From Gaeumannomyces sp. JS-464 (taxonomy: Eukaryota; Ascomycota; Sordariomycetes; Magnaporthales; Magnaporthaceae), in the NCBI GenBank assembly GCA_002197995.1, contig NGZR01000001.1, forward strand, positions 13,039,501-13,103,500: a DNA stretch of 64,000 nucleotides, written 5' to 3'. This document shows, one piece after another, positions 34,017 to 46,600 of the stretch. Both the position numbers and the translations under genes were made by a program. Numbering within the stretch: the stretch's first letter is position 1; each line of letters starts with the position of its first letter. The notes below the pieces were generated by a model. The model saw only the letters and a program-made list of their open reading frames with translations, was not told where the DNA came from and did not search any database.

Positions 34017-37000
34017 ATGGAGGCCGCCGTCGAACCCACGAGGACACGCCCTGCCGCGGCAGAGCGATCCGATATACGCCGCTATCGCAGCGACTCGTCC
34101 TCGTCGTCTATCGGGAGCCCCATGTTCTCGCCGAGGCTGGCCGCCGCCGCGGCGCCAGATTCGAGAACCAACAATCTCAGGAGGATCCCCTCCAGGGCCG
34201 GGAGGGAGGATCGACCCGCCGGCGGGAGCATACGTCGATTGAAGAGCAACGCAAGGCCTCCACTGTTGCCCGTGACGGAGCGGAAGGGCCATGAAGATGG
34301 CAAGGTCGAGTCCCGGTCCAAGAAAGACGCCGAGAACGACAGAGCAGATATCACTCCTGATGGAGGCTCCGCGAGCAGGGAAGGCCGCAAGTTTACCGTG
34401 GCGAATGTTGGCAACAATGGGCGGATATATCTGAGGTAGGTTTGGCCGACGGTGACGAGATGCGGGGATATCTGTCCACGCTCCTCGACGGGACGTCTTG
34501 TTCAGTGGGAATGATTGTTGACTTTGCCCGGCCTAGGCCAACAATACGGCCTGCACAACCAGCGTTATCCCCAGCCGAACTTTGTCTTCCCTATGACGCC
34601 CCCCGCGACCGCGACGCTCGATTTTACGCCAACGACTGCGACGAGGAAAGAGGCCGATGCAGCAGATCCAGACAGGTCGCTGCTGCAGGGAAGCCAACTG
34701 GCCGTCTCCCGAACTCCGACGTCAGACTCGGCATCCAGGAGGTTAGCATACGAGGGAGGATCAGCTCAAGCCATCGGCGCGCGCTCTCTGACTCAACCGT
34801 TCCCGAATCGAACATGGCTCGCGAAACCGACACTGGCGTGTTCAAAGTTGTCATACCCGATGCAAAGGCCGAAGACGGTGGAGGTGGAGCAGAACGACGG
34901 GCCCTTCCTGGACATAGTGATACCTTCGTGGAAGATAGGCAGCCCTCGATTTACCCCTTTAGGAACGCCAATGATCCGGGGGTCTTCGGCCGGCGCGCCC
35001 ACCGAAGACATACGCTCTACCGCAGCCTCACCACGAGCCGGGGAGCGACCCCAAGAGCCGAACCCGATTAGCATTCCCCGGATACGACTGGCGCAAGTGG
35101 ACGTCGAGCCCTCACCAGCCCTGTTCTCGCCCTTTAAGTTGGGGGCCATTCGCTCCACCTACCTGTCTACGCACCTGGTAATCGAGCCAGCCATGTTCGA
35201 CGACCTGACGTTCAAACCCGCCTGTGACGACCGCTCGATTGTTCGGTATTCTGCGTCCACTGGTGCAGTCACTGCCGCAACACCCCCCCGCCTGGTCGCC
35301 GAGATCCCCGAGCTTCCTGGACTACGAACTGCTCTCAGACTTTTTCCTAACGTTCCGTGCGTTTCTCGAGTGCGACGACCTCTTGAAGATGCTTATCGCC
35401 AGGCTCCGGTGGTCACTTCGGAGAACAGACGAGGCTGGGATGGTGGTCCGGGTCCGCACGTTTGTGGCTTTGCGCCACTGGATACTAAACTATTTTGTGG
35501 ATGATTTCGTCGTCGATTACCACCTCCGCATTGTCTTCTGCAACCTTCTCAACGACCTTGTCGAGGAGCTCTCGCAAGATGTTGGTGCGGGCAAAGTCCA
35601 AGTTAAAATCTTGGGCGAGCTGAAGAAGTGCTGGAGGCGAATATGCTCGCAGTACTGGGATGGCCCAGAGTTTGACTCATCTCTGGGCCCTGAGGCCCCG
35701 ATTGGGCCTGGCGGGATAGCCGGGCATCGCCGGGCGAGCCTCGATCCGGGGTTCTGGGAACAGGACGACGAGCCGCCGCAACTGGATGCCATATTCGACT
35801 TGCCAGAGGACGGGGCTCCAGAGGCTGCACGAAGCAGCTTCGCAATGGAGGTGTCGAGGGCTGGCCACATCGACTCCGTGGCACTTCAAGATGCAAAGCC
35901 CACGACATCATTGATGCAGCAGGGGCACCTGAGGAGGCTGCCTCTTAGCGTCAGCAGCATCGACGTCATTTCGTGCTCGTTCCCGACAAAAAATATGCTC
36001 TTCCCGCAACCCCCCAATGAAATCCCTCCGGCGGCACACCCCGTCGATCCAAATTCCTTCTCCACGGCTCACAGTGACCCCGTTGCGACGACGCCACGGG
36101 CCCTCAGCGGCAAACGCGTCCGCCCTCAACAGTTGCAGCACAAGCGCAATGGTAGCCTGACGGACTCGCTCAGGGACCACACGCCCGCCACTGCGCCTGC
36201 CACTGATAAGCAGGTGCTTTACAAGGACACGGAGCTTCTGATGTCTATTCCTTACGCTGGCAGTCTTGTCCGCGGGGCCATGTTCCCCCCTGCACAGGCC
36301 TTTGTTGAGATCCCTGCCCCGAATTCTGCAGGAGCGCCGAGGCAGACTACGGTGTTCAACACGCACCCACTCGAGACCCAGAGTGAGAAGCTGTCAGCAT
36401 CGGCCATGTCCAGCCAAGGAATGAGGAAACTGCTGAGCAGCGTGCGGCGAGCTCTCAGTTCCAGAGGCACAGGCATTCTGCCAGCTCAGGGGCACTTCCT
36501 TAATATTTCTCCTATCGGCCCTCGTGGCGCAACAACAAACCGACTTCCAGGGACTGCTATAGTACCGCAAGCTCGTCCCAGGCTCAGCGGGACCAGGCCT
36601 TCTGTCAGGATCGATCTCCTCGGGGCAGAGGTGGCAGAGGACTTTAAGAAAGCCATACGCGAAGACGCCGCCGCCGAAGCTGCAAGTTTCGGGCGTGCCA
36701 TGCTAGAGGGTCTTGATGATGACGATGACGACAGTGATAATTGGGCATCCGGAGGAGAACCGGGGGCTTCATCCGGCCACTTGAACACGCCATTACAGCC
36801 ACAGGGTTCGAGCTCTGTGCTCCGCCCTTCCAGCGATGTTGCCATCTCGACAGGCAGCCAGTCCATCGTGATTGTCGACGACACTCTCCCCATCGAGGGG
36901 CCCGTCATGGCGGGAGCCCTCCCTGTCAGCAACAACCATTCCATCGAGGCCTTTGCTGAGACTTTTATGTGCACTGGAGGCGCAGACCCAACACCTCCAA

Positions 37001-39582
37001 ACACACCACCTTCGCAGGCTATGGGCACGCCACGGAGGTCCTCCTACGTCCTCCGCTACCCGCTGACGAGGCAAGTCAACTCGGAAGAAATTCTGCGGGC
37101 GCACGCGCCGGTGGCCAGATCGGAATACACGATACGCGCATCAGAGGATACTACTCGACCGTCGACCGACATGGTGCGGCCGTCCGTTGAATTTATGCGG
37201 CAGTCCTCAAGCCGGCCACCCCTGAGCGGGGTTCGTGGCCATTTCCGTCAGCGGTCGAGTAGGTCGTACCGGTCAGCGCACTCTTTCGGGAGGATACGGT
37301 ATGCGTCTTTCACGAGTGGCATTGCGCCACAGCCGACAATCCGGAGCTTCGCTACGTCGACCTATTCAGAAGCGTCTGTTGATGACGCCCCGGTTACGCA
37401 GCCGCTTCGTGTGCTGAGGAGGCGTCCCGGGGGCGATCTGCGCGCCGCGACTAATATTGGCGAGCTGCATCCGCTGCGCCGGTCACGATCTGTGGGGTCG
37501 CTCACAACCTACTCAGAGTCTGTGCGCAGCTCCTACATTCGCAGCCCGGGCGAGGACTCGAGCGGATTTGTCGATGTCGTCACGAGCGAGTATTCGCACG
37601 AACGGGCCGCGGCGTTCTCGCTGGGAGCCATCACGGAGCAGCACCCCAAGAAGATATCTCTCTTCAGCACCCACTCGTCTAAGCCCGTCATGCGTCCTTC
37701 TTTTGAGGCCGAGGCGCAGAAGCTGGCGCAGATCCCCGACGACGTTGATGACGACGGAGGTGTCGAGGCAGCGCTGCTCAAGCTGGAGGGCAAATTTGAC
37801 AAGAAGGCCTTCAAGCTGTCGATGGAGCCTACAAACATCCGCCTGCCGTCTCTTGGCGCAGTCGTCGATGATGGAGCGGTGTCTAGGGGTGAGAAGAAGG
37901 AGCATCGTCACCTGCACATCAACGACGACACGCGCCTATCCCAAGTGGTGGCACACAAGCCCGAGTCTGGTGAGGCTGAGGGCGAAGTCACTGAAAGCGA
38001 GGCAGACACGGAGCGGACACCGAAACAGCCCTCGACCTTCTTGGAGGTTACGTCATCCTCGCCGCTGCGCCCCGACTCCGGTGTCCGCTCTTTCTTGTCG
38101 GGCGAGTCGGGCGACTCGTACTCGTCTATCCCGTTGTTGGACCGTGGCCTCACCGACGAGGCGCGCAGCAACGCACCGACACGACAATGGACCGGCCTGT
38201 CGGTGCTCCAGGACTCGGGCGCTGCGACACCCACCGGGGCGGATAGCCCGAGCGTATGGGAGCACATGTCGTTCGACTTTATCAACAAAACGGACAGCCT
38301 GGACCTGATAAAGCCCGGCGAGACGCAGCCGCAGCCCGGGGCTCTGATGAGCCCGGCATCCTTCCTGGACGATGACAGCGATGCCGGGTCCGACCTGTCC
38401 TCGGAGCTCTCTGTGGACCCTGTGGCCGAGCAGGAGCATGGCGAAATGCACGTCCGCAAGAGGCCTGGAACCATCATCTCGGGACTTCCCGCGCATCCGC
38501 TTGGCGAGCCTTCGGCCACGGAACGCCGCCACAAACCGCAGCCTCTGGGGGGCCATCCGCCGTCGCCACCAATAACAATGATCCAGGCTCTGCAGATGTC
38601 CCCAGGAGGGCACACCGGTCGCAATCACATCGCCAGGAGACCTCGGGAGCGAAGCCGTTGCCGCTGCCGCCTACCCCAGACGCCACGCCCACCACGGTGG
38701 CACCTGAACATGGCTTCGATTCGCCAAGGACCATGGCCGTGGCCAAGGAGGCGCAGGGGGATGCGAGGCAGGATGTCCCTCACGCCCAAGTTCAATGCCC
38801 ACCTGCCTTTTATCCTGGCGTTTGACTCTGAGATCCTAGCGCAGCAGTTCACACTGATCGAAGGACGCGCTCAACGAGATCGACTGGAAGGAGCTGATTG
38901 AGATGCGGTGGAAGAACGCCGAGAACATCGACGGCGGTCGTGGGTCGACTTCCTGCGTAACTCGGAGGCGCGCGGCGTCGAGGTGGTGATTGCGCGGTTC
39001 AACATCATGGTCAAATGGTGCGTGTCCGAGATTATGCTGACGCAGGACCTCGAGGAGAGGGCGCGGTGTGTCATCAAGTTCATCCACATCGCGGCGCACT
39101 GCCGGCGCTTCCGCAACTTTGCCACCATGTCGCAAATGACCATTGCTCTGACCAGCCAAGAGGTATCGCGGCTGAGCCGGACGTGGGCCATGGTGCCGGC
39201 CAACGACCTGGCCACGCTGCGCAACCTCGAGACGCTTGTGAGCCCGACGCGCAACTTCTACACGCTTCGGGCCGAGATGGAGGGCGGTGGGATAGCCAGC
39301 GCGGACACGGGCTGCATCCCCTTTGTGGGCATCTACACACACGACCTGCTGTTCAACGCCCAACGGCCGTCTGAGATTGCCAGCTCGCCCACAACGGCGC
39401 CGCTGGTCAACTTTGAGCGGTGTCGAATCGCGGCGGGCGTGGTCAAGACGCTGCTCCGGCTGCTCGAGGCGAGCACCCTGTACAGGTTCCAGCCCATCGA
39501 GGGCATCACGGAGCGGTGCCTGTGGATGGGGGCCCTGAACGACGACGAGATCAGGCGGCTGTCCGACAGCTTGGAGGCATGA
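34017..39582 (+). CDS. lte1: Guanine nucleotide exchange factor Lte1 (RasGEF)
   Basis: Starts MEAAVEPTRTRPAAAERSD at 34017 (an in-frame ATG at 33984 is an alternative). Intron 34436-34536 (GTAGGT...CCTAG) joins YLR to PTIRPA. RasGEF N-terminal domain at about residues 400-490: FLDYELLSDFFLTFRAFLEC, RTFVALRHWILNYFVDDF. Long Ser/Asp-rich middle. Catalytic RasGEF domain at about 1555-1820: FNAHLPFILAFDSEILAQQF, EVVIARFNIMVKWCVSEI, CIPFVGIYTHDLLFNAQRPS, ITERCLWMGALNDDEIRRL; stop 39580-39582. Known role: Lte1 promotes mitotic exit upstream of the Tem1/Spg1 GTPase pathway and, in yeast, inhibits Kin4. About 1,820 residues, typical of filamentous fungi. Frame breaks near 34553, 34880, 35306 (C4), 38860 and 38930 each interrupt conserved sequence. 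Convergent with ALG2. Confidence 0.87.
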
Positions 39583-41369
39583 CACGATACGCAGACACGC
39601 ACTCGAAACACCACCTCTGAGTGTCCCTCTTCTTGCACATTCTTTGCTTTGTCACATGCTTCTATCGCGTAGATCATCTTTGCAACCGCCCACGCACATA
39701 CAACAAGTACAGATGCCTGTACACGTACGATACACCAACACAAGGCCGCCGTTGTATATCGATACCACCAAATTGTTGCGTTGTTTGATGACTCCACGGT
39801 CACCAACCTCGGACATAATCGCAAACCCAGCAATAGGACAAGCGAGGCGTTTTCGTTCTTTTCTTCTACTTTTTACTTGTTCTTTCTTCTTTTTCCAGAA
39901 GACGATACCCAACCGACGCAGGCAGGCCGACACCTGCAGTTATGGTGTCTTGCCTCGTCGGCAGCGCACATGACTTCTGAATCGCTCCACACCCACCACA
40001 CACAGATACAGACGCACACGCTCTTTTCTTCCCATATTTACGTGGTTTTGATGCCTTGTTTCTTTCACTTTTCTTGTCTTTGTTTTTCTTGGATTTTGCT
40101 GTTTCCCTTGGGCAATTATCCTTCCGGTGGACAGGGGAGGGCATCGCGCGTCACCGGGACTGGGCAGATGGGAAATTTCCTTTTGGGGCGAGACTTTTTG
40201 GGAGGCCAACGGGAAAAAATGAGGGAAAGGAAACTTATCTGTTGTTTTTCTCCTTCCGCTCGTTTTGCATCCTGGGCGGTGCATCGACCTTGTCACACTA
40301 TCGGGCGTCGTTTTCCTTTTTCTGCTTTTGTTTCGGGTTAGAATCTACCATCTTCACCTATACCCCAACCATCTCTTTTTTTTTTTCCCCTTTCTTTCTT
40401 TTTTTTTTTTTTTTTCTTTTATGTCTCTTTTCTTCGATTCTCGTGGCCAGCATGCAACACGGTATCTGGCATCCCTGCTTGCTGGCGGTTGTTGAAGCTG
40501 GCTATACTCCCTTCTCTCAGGAGGGGTTCAGGACCCGACCAGGGGGAACATGACCTTTCCAAACACCAACGGTTTATCTGTTCTGATTTCTTTATGTTCG
40601 GCTCCGCATGAGCGGATGGGAGACGTGTCGGTCGAAACGAGACGGCTGGGCTGGGAGGTGACTCTTTCAAAGCACGAATATAAGCCCAGGACGGAGAAAG
40701 AAAGCTGGCGGTGTGCCTGCCGGTCCGACCTCGCTGGCTTGGGGAGGCGGCGACGGCAGGCTGGGGTAGGATGAGAGACGATGGGAGCATTTAGGGGGGA
40801 TAAGCAACGTGTGAACAGTTCATCTTGGTATTTTAGCGGTTTTGGTAGGCAAATTCACGGGCGGATGAGAGAAAGGGCAGAGAGTGGGAGCGATGAAGGG
40901 CTTCCTGGGAAGCTGGCAGAAGCCGCGAGGAGGGGGAAAAAAAATAAGAAACAAATTTCAAAACTCGACCTTACTTGCTACTTGGTGTTGTTGCTGCCAT
41001 CATGATGTTGTCCGTGGCCGGGATTTTCCGTGATTTGGGCTGCCCAGCGGTAGAAAGGTAGATACCTCTGTAGGCTGGGCGTTGTTGGGGTGTCGCCATA
41101 TGCGTGGAACGGGGCCTGCCACTCGGTACATGTGAGTGTTCGCAAACAGAGTCGGGTCAAATGTAGTAGAATAAAGCGTGGCCTCCTTCTGGACGACCAT
41201 ACCTAAGGGGGTATCATGAACATGTCTTTGGCTCCTTCCTGTCCTCGAGCCATCTTTCCATCCCCCTGGACCGGATCTTTTCATTCCCTCTCTTGGATCA
41301 CAAGAAACAGTGCGCCAAGCCTGACTGCGCGAAGAAAAAACCAAGAACGAGCTGCACCGTTGACCCGGG
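39583..41369. other. Convergent intergenic region LTE1-ALG2
   Basis: 1.8 kb between two 3' ends, strongly T-rich on the plus strand (T runs at 40376-40386 and 40399-40415). No conserved coding sequence found. Confidence 0.5.
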
Positions 41370-43070
41370 CTACCCCAACAACCCGGCCGGGGAAGCCACC
41401 CGCCACAGCACAGCCGAAAAAAGGATGCCAACCACAAAGACGAACGCCAAGGGCTCAAAGCCACCGAAAGCAGGCATCAGGCTCTTCTTCTTAGTTTTGG
41501 CCCTCGGGTCGTCCATATCGGCCAGGACTGCCTCGAGCCGTTCTGCCATTTGCACGTCCGAGAAGTTCTCCCTGACCCGCTTGGGGCCGGCCTCGCGCAT
41601 CCTCGCCAGCATCTCGCTCCTGGCGCCGCCCGCGTAAAAGTACGAGGACGCGTCCAGGGCCGTCTCGACGACCTTTGTCCAGGCGGCCACGTCCTCGGGG
41701 TCCCTCAGCCAGCCCGTCTCGCCCTCCAGCACCGTCTCGACGGGCCCGCCGCTGTTGCAGGCCAGCACGGGCAGGCCCGCGAGCATGGCCTCGAGGGGCA
41801 CGATGCCGAAATGCTCCTCGGCGGGCGTGTAGAGGAGCAGGCGGGCCGATTTTAGCAGCGAGGCCTTTAGAGCCGACGGCACTGAAAGCAGGAAGAGCAC
41901 GTCAACCGAGGCGTCACGGGCCAGGGCCAGGGCCGTCACGACCGTTTTGGTCGTCGCGTGGCCCAGACCTAGTCCCTCGGCGAGCTCGGCCAGTTCGGTG
42001 TGGTACGAGACGTTTTCGGGGACGCGGTTATCGTAACCGCCTTGGGTTTGTGCGTCAGCTTGGAAGGGAAGAAGCGCAAGGGACGCATTGCGTGCGTCTC
42101 CAAGGCCGTAATGAACTGCATAATTCTGTGTCTTACCTGCAATAACGAGCTTGACGCCCTTGCGCTTCTCCTTGACGAGGCCGGCAAAGGCTTTGATAGC
42201 CAGGGCGATGTTCTTTTTGCGTTCGAACCTGTTGATGCTCAGCACGATCTTGACGTCCTGCCAATCGAGCGCCGCCGTGTCCTCTTCCCCGCCCTTGTGC
42301 TTGTCATCGCTGCTGCTCGAGTCTCCCGCCTTGACGTCGACGCAAGGGTACACAACGCGCAGCTCGGTGGCGGCCGCGAGCTGGGGCCACGTGCGATGGA
42401 CGACGCCGCGGGTGAAGGCCGAGTTGACGGCGACGGCGTCGGCGAAGCCCATGCTCCAGCCCTCGAGGGCGTCAAAGGGGACGCGGTACAGGCTCTTCCA
42501 CCACATGGCGCGCCCGCGGGCCAGCAGCAGGTCCGGGAAGTGGCAGTAGAAAAGGATCCCGGGCGACGAGGCTGGCCCCTTGCCGGGGCGGCTGCCGCGC
42601 GTCAGATGCGACAGCAGCGGCAGGCCGGCGCTCAGCTGGTCGACGAAGAAGGCGTCGGGCTTGAGCTGGGCCAGCTCGTCGGAGAAGAGCGAGATTTGCA
42701 GGATCAGGTGCAGCTGGCGCAGGATGGCGCAGAGGATGGAGAAGCGCGAGAGGATCGAGGGCGGCACGAGGGTGTTGCCGCGGACACGGACGTCGAGGGT
42801 GCCTTTTTTGGGCGATTGGAGAGGGGTTCAAATTAGCATTGTTGACAAAAGAGGCGGGGCGCCAGAAACGGATCGCGTACCATCCCGGGCCTCGTCAAAG
42901 CAGTGCTTGGGGTCGCAGTGACTCGTGAAGATGACGACCCTGTGGCCGCGGTTTTGCAGGCCGACAGCGGCGTCGACGACCAGTCGCTCGGCACCGCCAA
43001 TGCCCAGGTCGGGATGCAGGAAGACCACGGTCTTCTTGGGCCTGCCAGCCTCGTCCTCCCCTGGGGCCAT
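41370..43070 (-). CDS. alg2: Alpha-1,3/1,6-mannosyltransferase Alg2
   Basis: Three exons (43070-42881, 42802-42137, 42040-41370) encode 508 residues. Start at 43070 gives [20 protein letters not shown]; an in-frame ATG at 43112 is the alternative. Family signatures: [20 protein letters not shown] near the N-terminus, [77 protein letters not shown], and the GT4-family E-x7-E in [21 protein letters not shown] hydrophobic segment ([20 protein letters not shown]) ends the protein and anchors it in the ER. Alg2 adds the second and third mannoses to the lipid-linked oligosaccharide on the cytosolic ER face, for N-glycosylation. Introns: 42803-42880 (78 bp) and 42041-42136 (96 bp, CTGAC branch, AAG acceptor). 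The second is a multiple of three with no stop, so retention would insert 32 residues. Frame fully intact. Confidence 0.95.
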
Positions 43071-43629
43071 GCTTGAGGCGTTGTGGAATCGGCGTGGGCG
43101 ATGAGATATCAAGGGCCACCTCGATCGCAGTGAGCTTGTGAAGGAGCTAGGTTGAGCTCCAGCGCTTGGCTCATGTCGTTTGTAGTTGACGCAGGGGCCT
43201 TGATGGCATTACCCCACTAGATGGCGGATTAGGTAATGGGGCCCCTGCAGGGACCTCAAGTCCGTTCAAATGGACGTGTAACCAGCCAGGCATATCCACC
43301 TAGCATTGAAGAAGTGATGAATTGATGATCATTATTCGTTTGACAAGCTCTTTTCAACCCGGCCTGACGTGACATGCATGCTGTCCATACCCCATATCGT
43401 ACATTCCAATACACCTTAGTTCGCATGCTGCAACACAATTCAAAATCCCGCCCCGCGGCTGCCTTGCCTGCCTTGTTGGCTCCATCATTACCAGGCCCCT
43501 TTTCCATACGCCCAACCCCAAAGAGGGCAATAATGCCAAAGACCGAGAAGAGAAAAATGCTATGGTGATAGTACAGGGAATTGAAGGAGAATAACAACAA
43601 GATTAAAATAATAAGAGCAGTAAATCTTA
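43071..43629. other. Intergenic region ALG2-CDC11
   Basis: Short tandem gap: CDC11 ends and ALG2 starts, both on the minus strand, so it should hold the ALG2 promoter. No coding segment or clear promoter motif seen. Confidence 0.5.
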
Positions 43630-46600
43630 TCATGCAAAGCTGTTCTCTGCCATCCACGTCAACTCGCCCCGACGCATGCTGCGTGGGACGTAGCTGTCCT
43701 TTTCGTCCTCAACCGTCCGGACAGAAGCTGCTAGTGGTCTGCTACGCTCAAGCCGCGACGAGTCAAGTTTGATAGTCGAGGATCCTTCGGAGCTGAGAGT
43801 GCTTGAATCGTTGTGATGTTTGGGGTTTTGGGCGAAGCTGGCACTCCTGTCCACCGTCTTGGCGCATTGGGGTTGGCCCCGGCCCTGGCTGGGCACCCGT
43901 GGCAACGGCCGATTTTTTTTCGTTGCAAACCACTGTTTCGCTTGACGACCTCTTGGCCTCAGCCTCAGCCTCTCGTCTCACGTTTGTCGTACTCTCAGTG
44001 GTCAAGTTCGTCGCAGTAGTCGTCGTCGTCGTCGTTGCCGTTGTTGTTGTTTGGCGGCTCTGGCAGCTGCTATTGCTGGCTGTGGCCGAAGCCGAGCTGG
44101 AAATATCTATGCGCCGGCGGGGAGATGAGGGGGGCGATGGCTGAGCCGCCGCTTGCTTCTCCAGCATCCCACGGAGTTCCGGGCTCAGCCAGTTTCCGGC
44201 GATGAGCGTGTGCCAAAGCGAGTCCCTGATCCGGACCACCCCGCGATCCAGGGGGAGACCATCGAGCATTCGCAGAGCCTTAGTGCTGCTAGCCCACATA
44301 AGTTCGTACAGCCGCCGATGCTTCTGAGTGTCGATGTCGAGCCGGCTGCGGTACGTCGAGTCCAGCTCCACATCAGCGGGAGCCATGGCAAACGGACCGA
44401 GAGCCTCGCCGTTAGCAGCGCGAGCCTCTGCGCTGGTGTTCGGAGCGATGTTGGCTGGGGCGTAGAACCCGATCGTCGTAGGGTTGCCGCGCAGGTCCAG
44501 TTCCCTAAGGTTCGGCAGACGCCCGACGGTTTTTTGGATGCGAACCACGTCGCGAATCCGGTTCCCTGCGGCCGATATCTTCTTGAGCCTAGGTATGCCC
44601 GCGAGACACGAAAGAGACGAGATGGCGTTGAAGTTGACATTAAGCTTGCGCAGGTTCTGCAGAAGATCCGACGAGTTTGTCGGCAGCGACCTCAGGCCAC
44701 AGTTGGCCAGCTCCAGCAGCTGCAGGTTCAGGAAGTTCATCGGTGGTTCAAACGTGCCGAGCATGTTGCCCGAGAGGTACAACTTGCGCACCTCGCACGC
44801 GCTGCCCAAGAAGGACGTGTCCAACGGCTGGGATCCCCGCTGTTCGCGCAGCGAGAGACTATCAAGACGGGTCGCCCTGGTAAACCCCGTGATCGTGTGC
44901 AGCCGGTTCCTGTCCGCGAGAAGCCTCTTGAGCATCGGCAGGAGGCTGACGTCGAGCCTCATAAGCTCGTTGTCGGTCACGTAGAGATCCGTCAGCGAGG
45001 TGAAGGGCTTCCCATCGGTGATCTCGAATTGGTCGAGCTTGTTCTTCTGGAGGTTCAGAACAGCGAGGGACGTGAGCTGCTCAACGTGCGCGACTCTCCT
45101 GATGCCGCTGCCTTCCAGGTCCAGCTCAGCCAGGCTGCGCATCTTGGAGTGCTCAAAGTCAAGCTCCTCAATGTGATTTCCCCGTGCGCGCAGCGTCTGC
45201 AGACCCTCGTGGCATCTGAGGCCGTCCAGGCTGGCCAGATTGCAGTTGTCGGCGGTGAGGTTGCGCAGGTGCACGAGCTGGCTCAGCCCCGAGACCGTCC
45301 TAAGGTCGTTGTTGGAGACATCGAGGTACTGGAGGTTCATAAGCGCGCCCCAGGCGGTGAGATCGGACAATTGGTTGTGTGAGGCCCGAAGGAAGCGCAC
45401 CGAGTCGGGGACGCCGCTCAGGTTGCTGATTGAGTTCTTGGAGACATCGAGGTGGAACAATATGACCGCAGAAGTCGCTGAGCTTGTGGAGGCTAGTCAG
45501 CTTCTTGTCGACGAGCTCCAGCTCCGTCAGGTCCTCCCAGTAGGGCTCGAACGGCTCGAACTCGGAGAGGCACGAGACCAGGTCGGCAAGGCTCTGCGAT
45601 AGGACGCGGCCAGGGCCGTCGCCGGTGACGTAGCGTGTGTTGCCGACGACATAGCTGGCCTCGAGCACGGCCGACTGCTCGCCGTGGTGCGCTGTAAAGT
45701 CGGACATGGGGCTCAGCGATAGGTTCCGACATAGCGGTTAAGAACAGCAGCTGTGTCGGGCTGGTAGGCGGCATGGGGGCGCGCCGGAGTGCGCAGCACA
45801 AAACTGAGGCTCGCTTGACGGTGCTGGCCGGCAGCTGGGGTGCGATGGAGCACGACGCTGTCGTCAGGCAGGACGCTAAGCTGGTTCTGCGGCTGCTCCT
45901 GCTGGTCATCCTCCACCGCCTCTTTGGTGGTGCCGTTGGCGTGGCGGAGATTCTCGAACAGCCCTGCGTCGGACCGGCTGTGCTCGTCCTGTTCGTCAAT
46001 CCGGGACACGGGGCGGGGAACAAGCCCTGGCTGCCACGACGCAGTGACAGCTGCTTGACAGGGGCCCGTGATTGGCCGCGCGACACCACCCTGGCACGGC
46101 CCCTGCCCGCAGCTGTGGGGCCGATGCGGTGTGGCCGCCCGCTGCAGCGAGTCCCTCGACACGTTTCCGAGCGACCACTCGTGAAGATCGCCCTCGTCGC
46201 TCGTCGAGCTCTCTGCAATCACGTCCTGGATAATCGAAGCCACAGGCGACGAAAACGTGATGGTGAGGTTGCGCTTTTTGGACGACCCCGTGCGCGCGCC
46301 ACGGCCCTCGTCAAGCCCGATTTCATGCTCGACGTCTCCCCCAGCCCTCCTCACCAGCCACCTGTTTTGCGCTCCTGCTGCCGGATGGGGCCGGCGTCGA
46401 AGATTTGCTGGTCCGGCTGCTTGGCAGACACTGGGCTGCACGGGGGGTTGCATGCTCGACTCGTCCGCCACCTCGACAGTGGCTGGCCTGGGCAGCATGG
46501 CGGATGCCGGCGACGAGAGCTGCTCGCTCAACGAGATGGGTTCGCGGCTCGGCTTCTCGAGCCCGTTCTGGATGCGGATGCGCTGCATCTCAAGCGTCAT

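Noticed and set aside
44153..45382. 409-codon open frame on the plus strand
   Set aside because: Antisense shadow of the CDC11 leucine-rich repeats, rich in Val/Gln/Arg with no domain.
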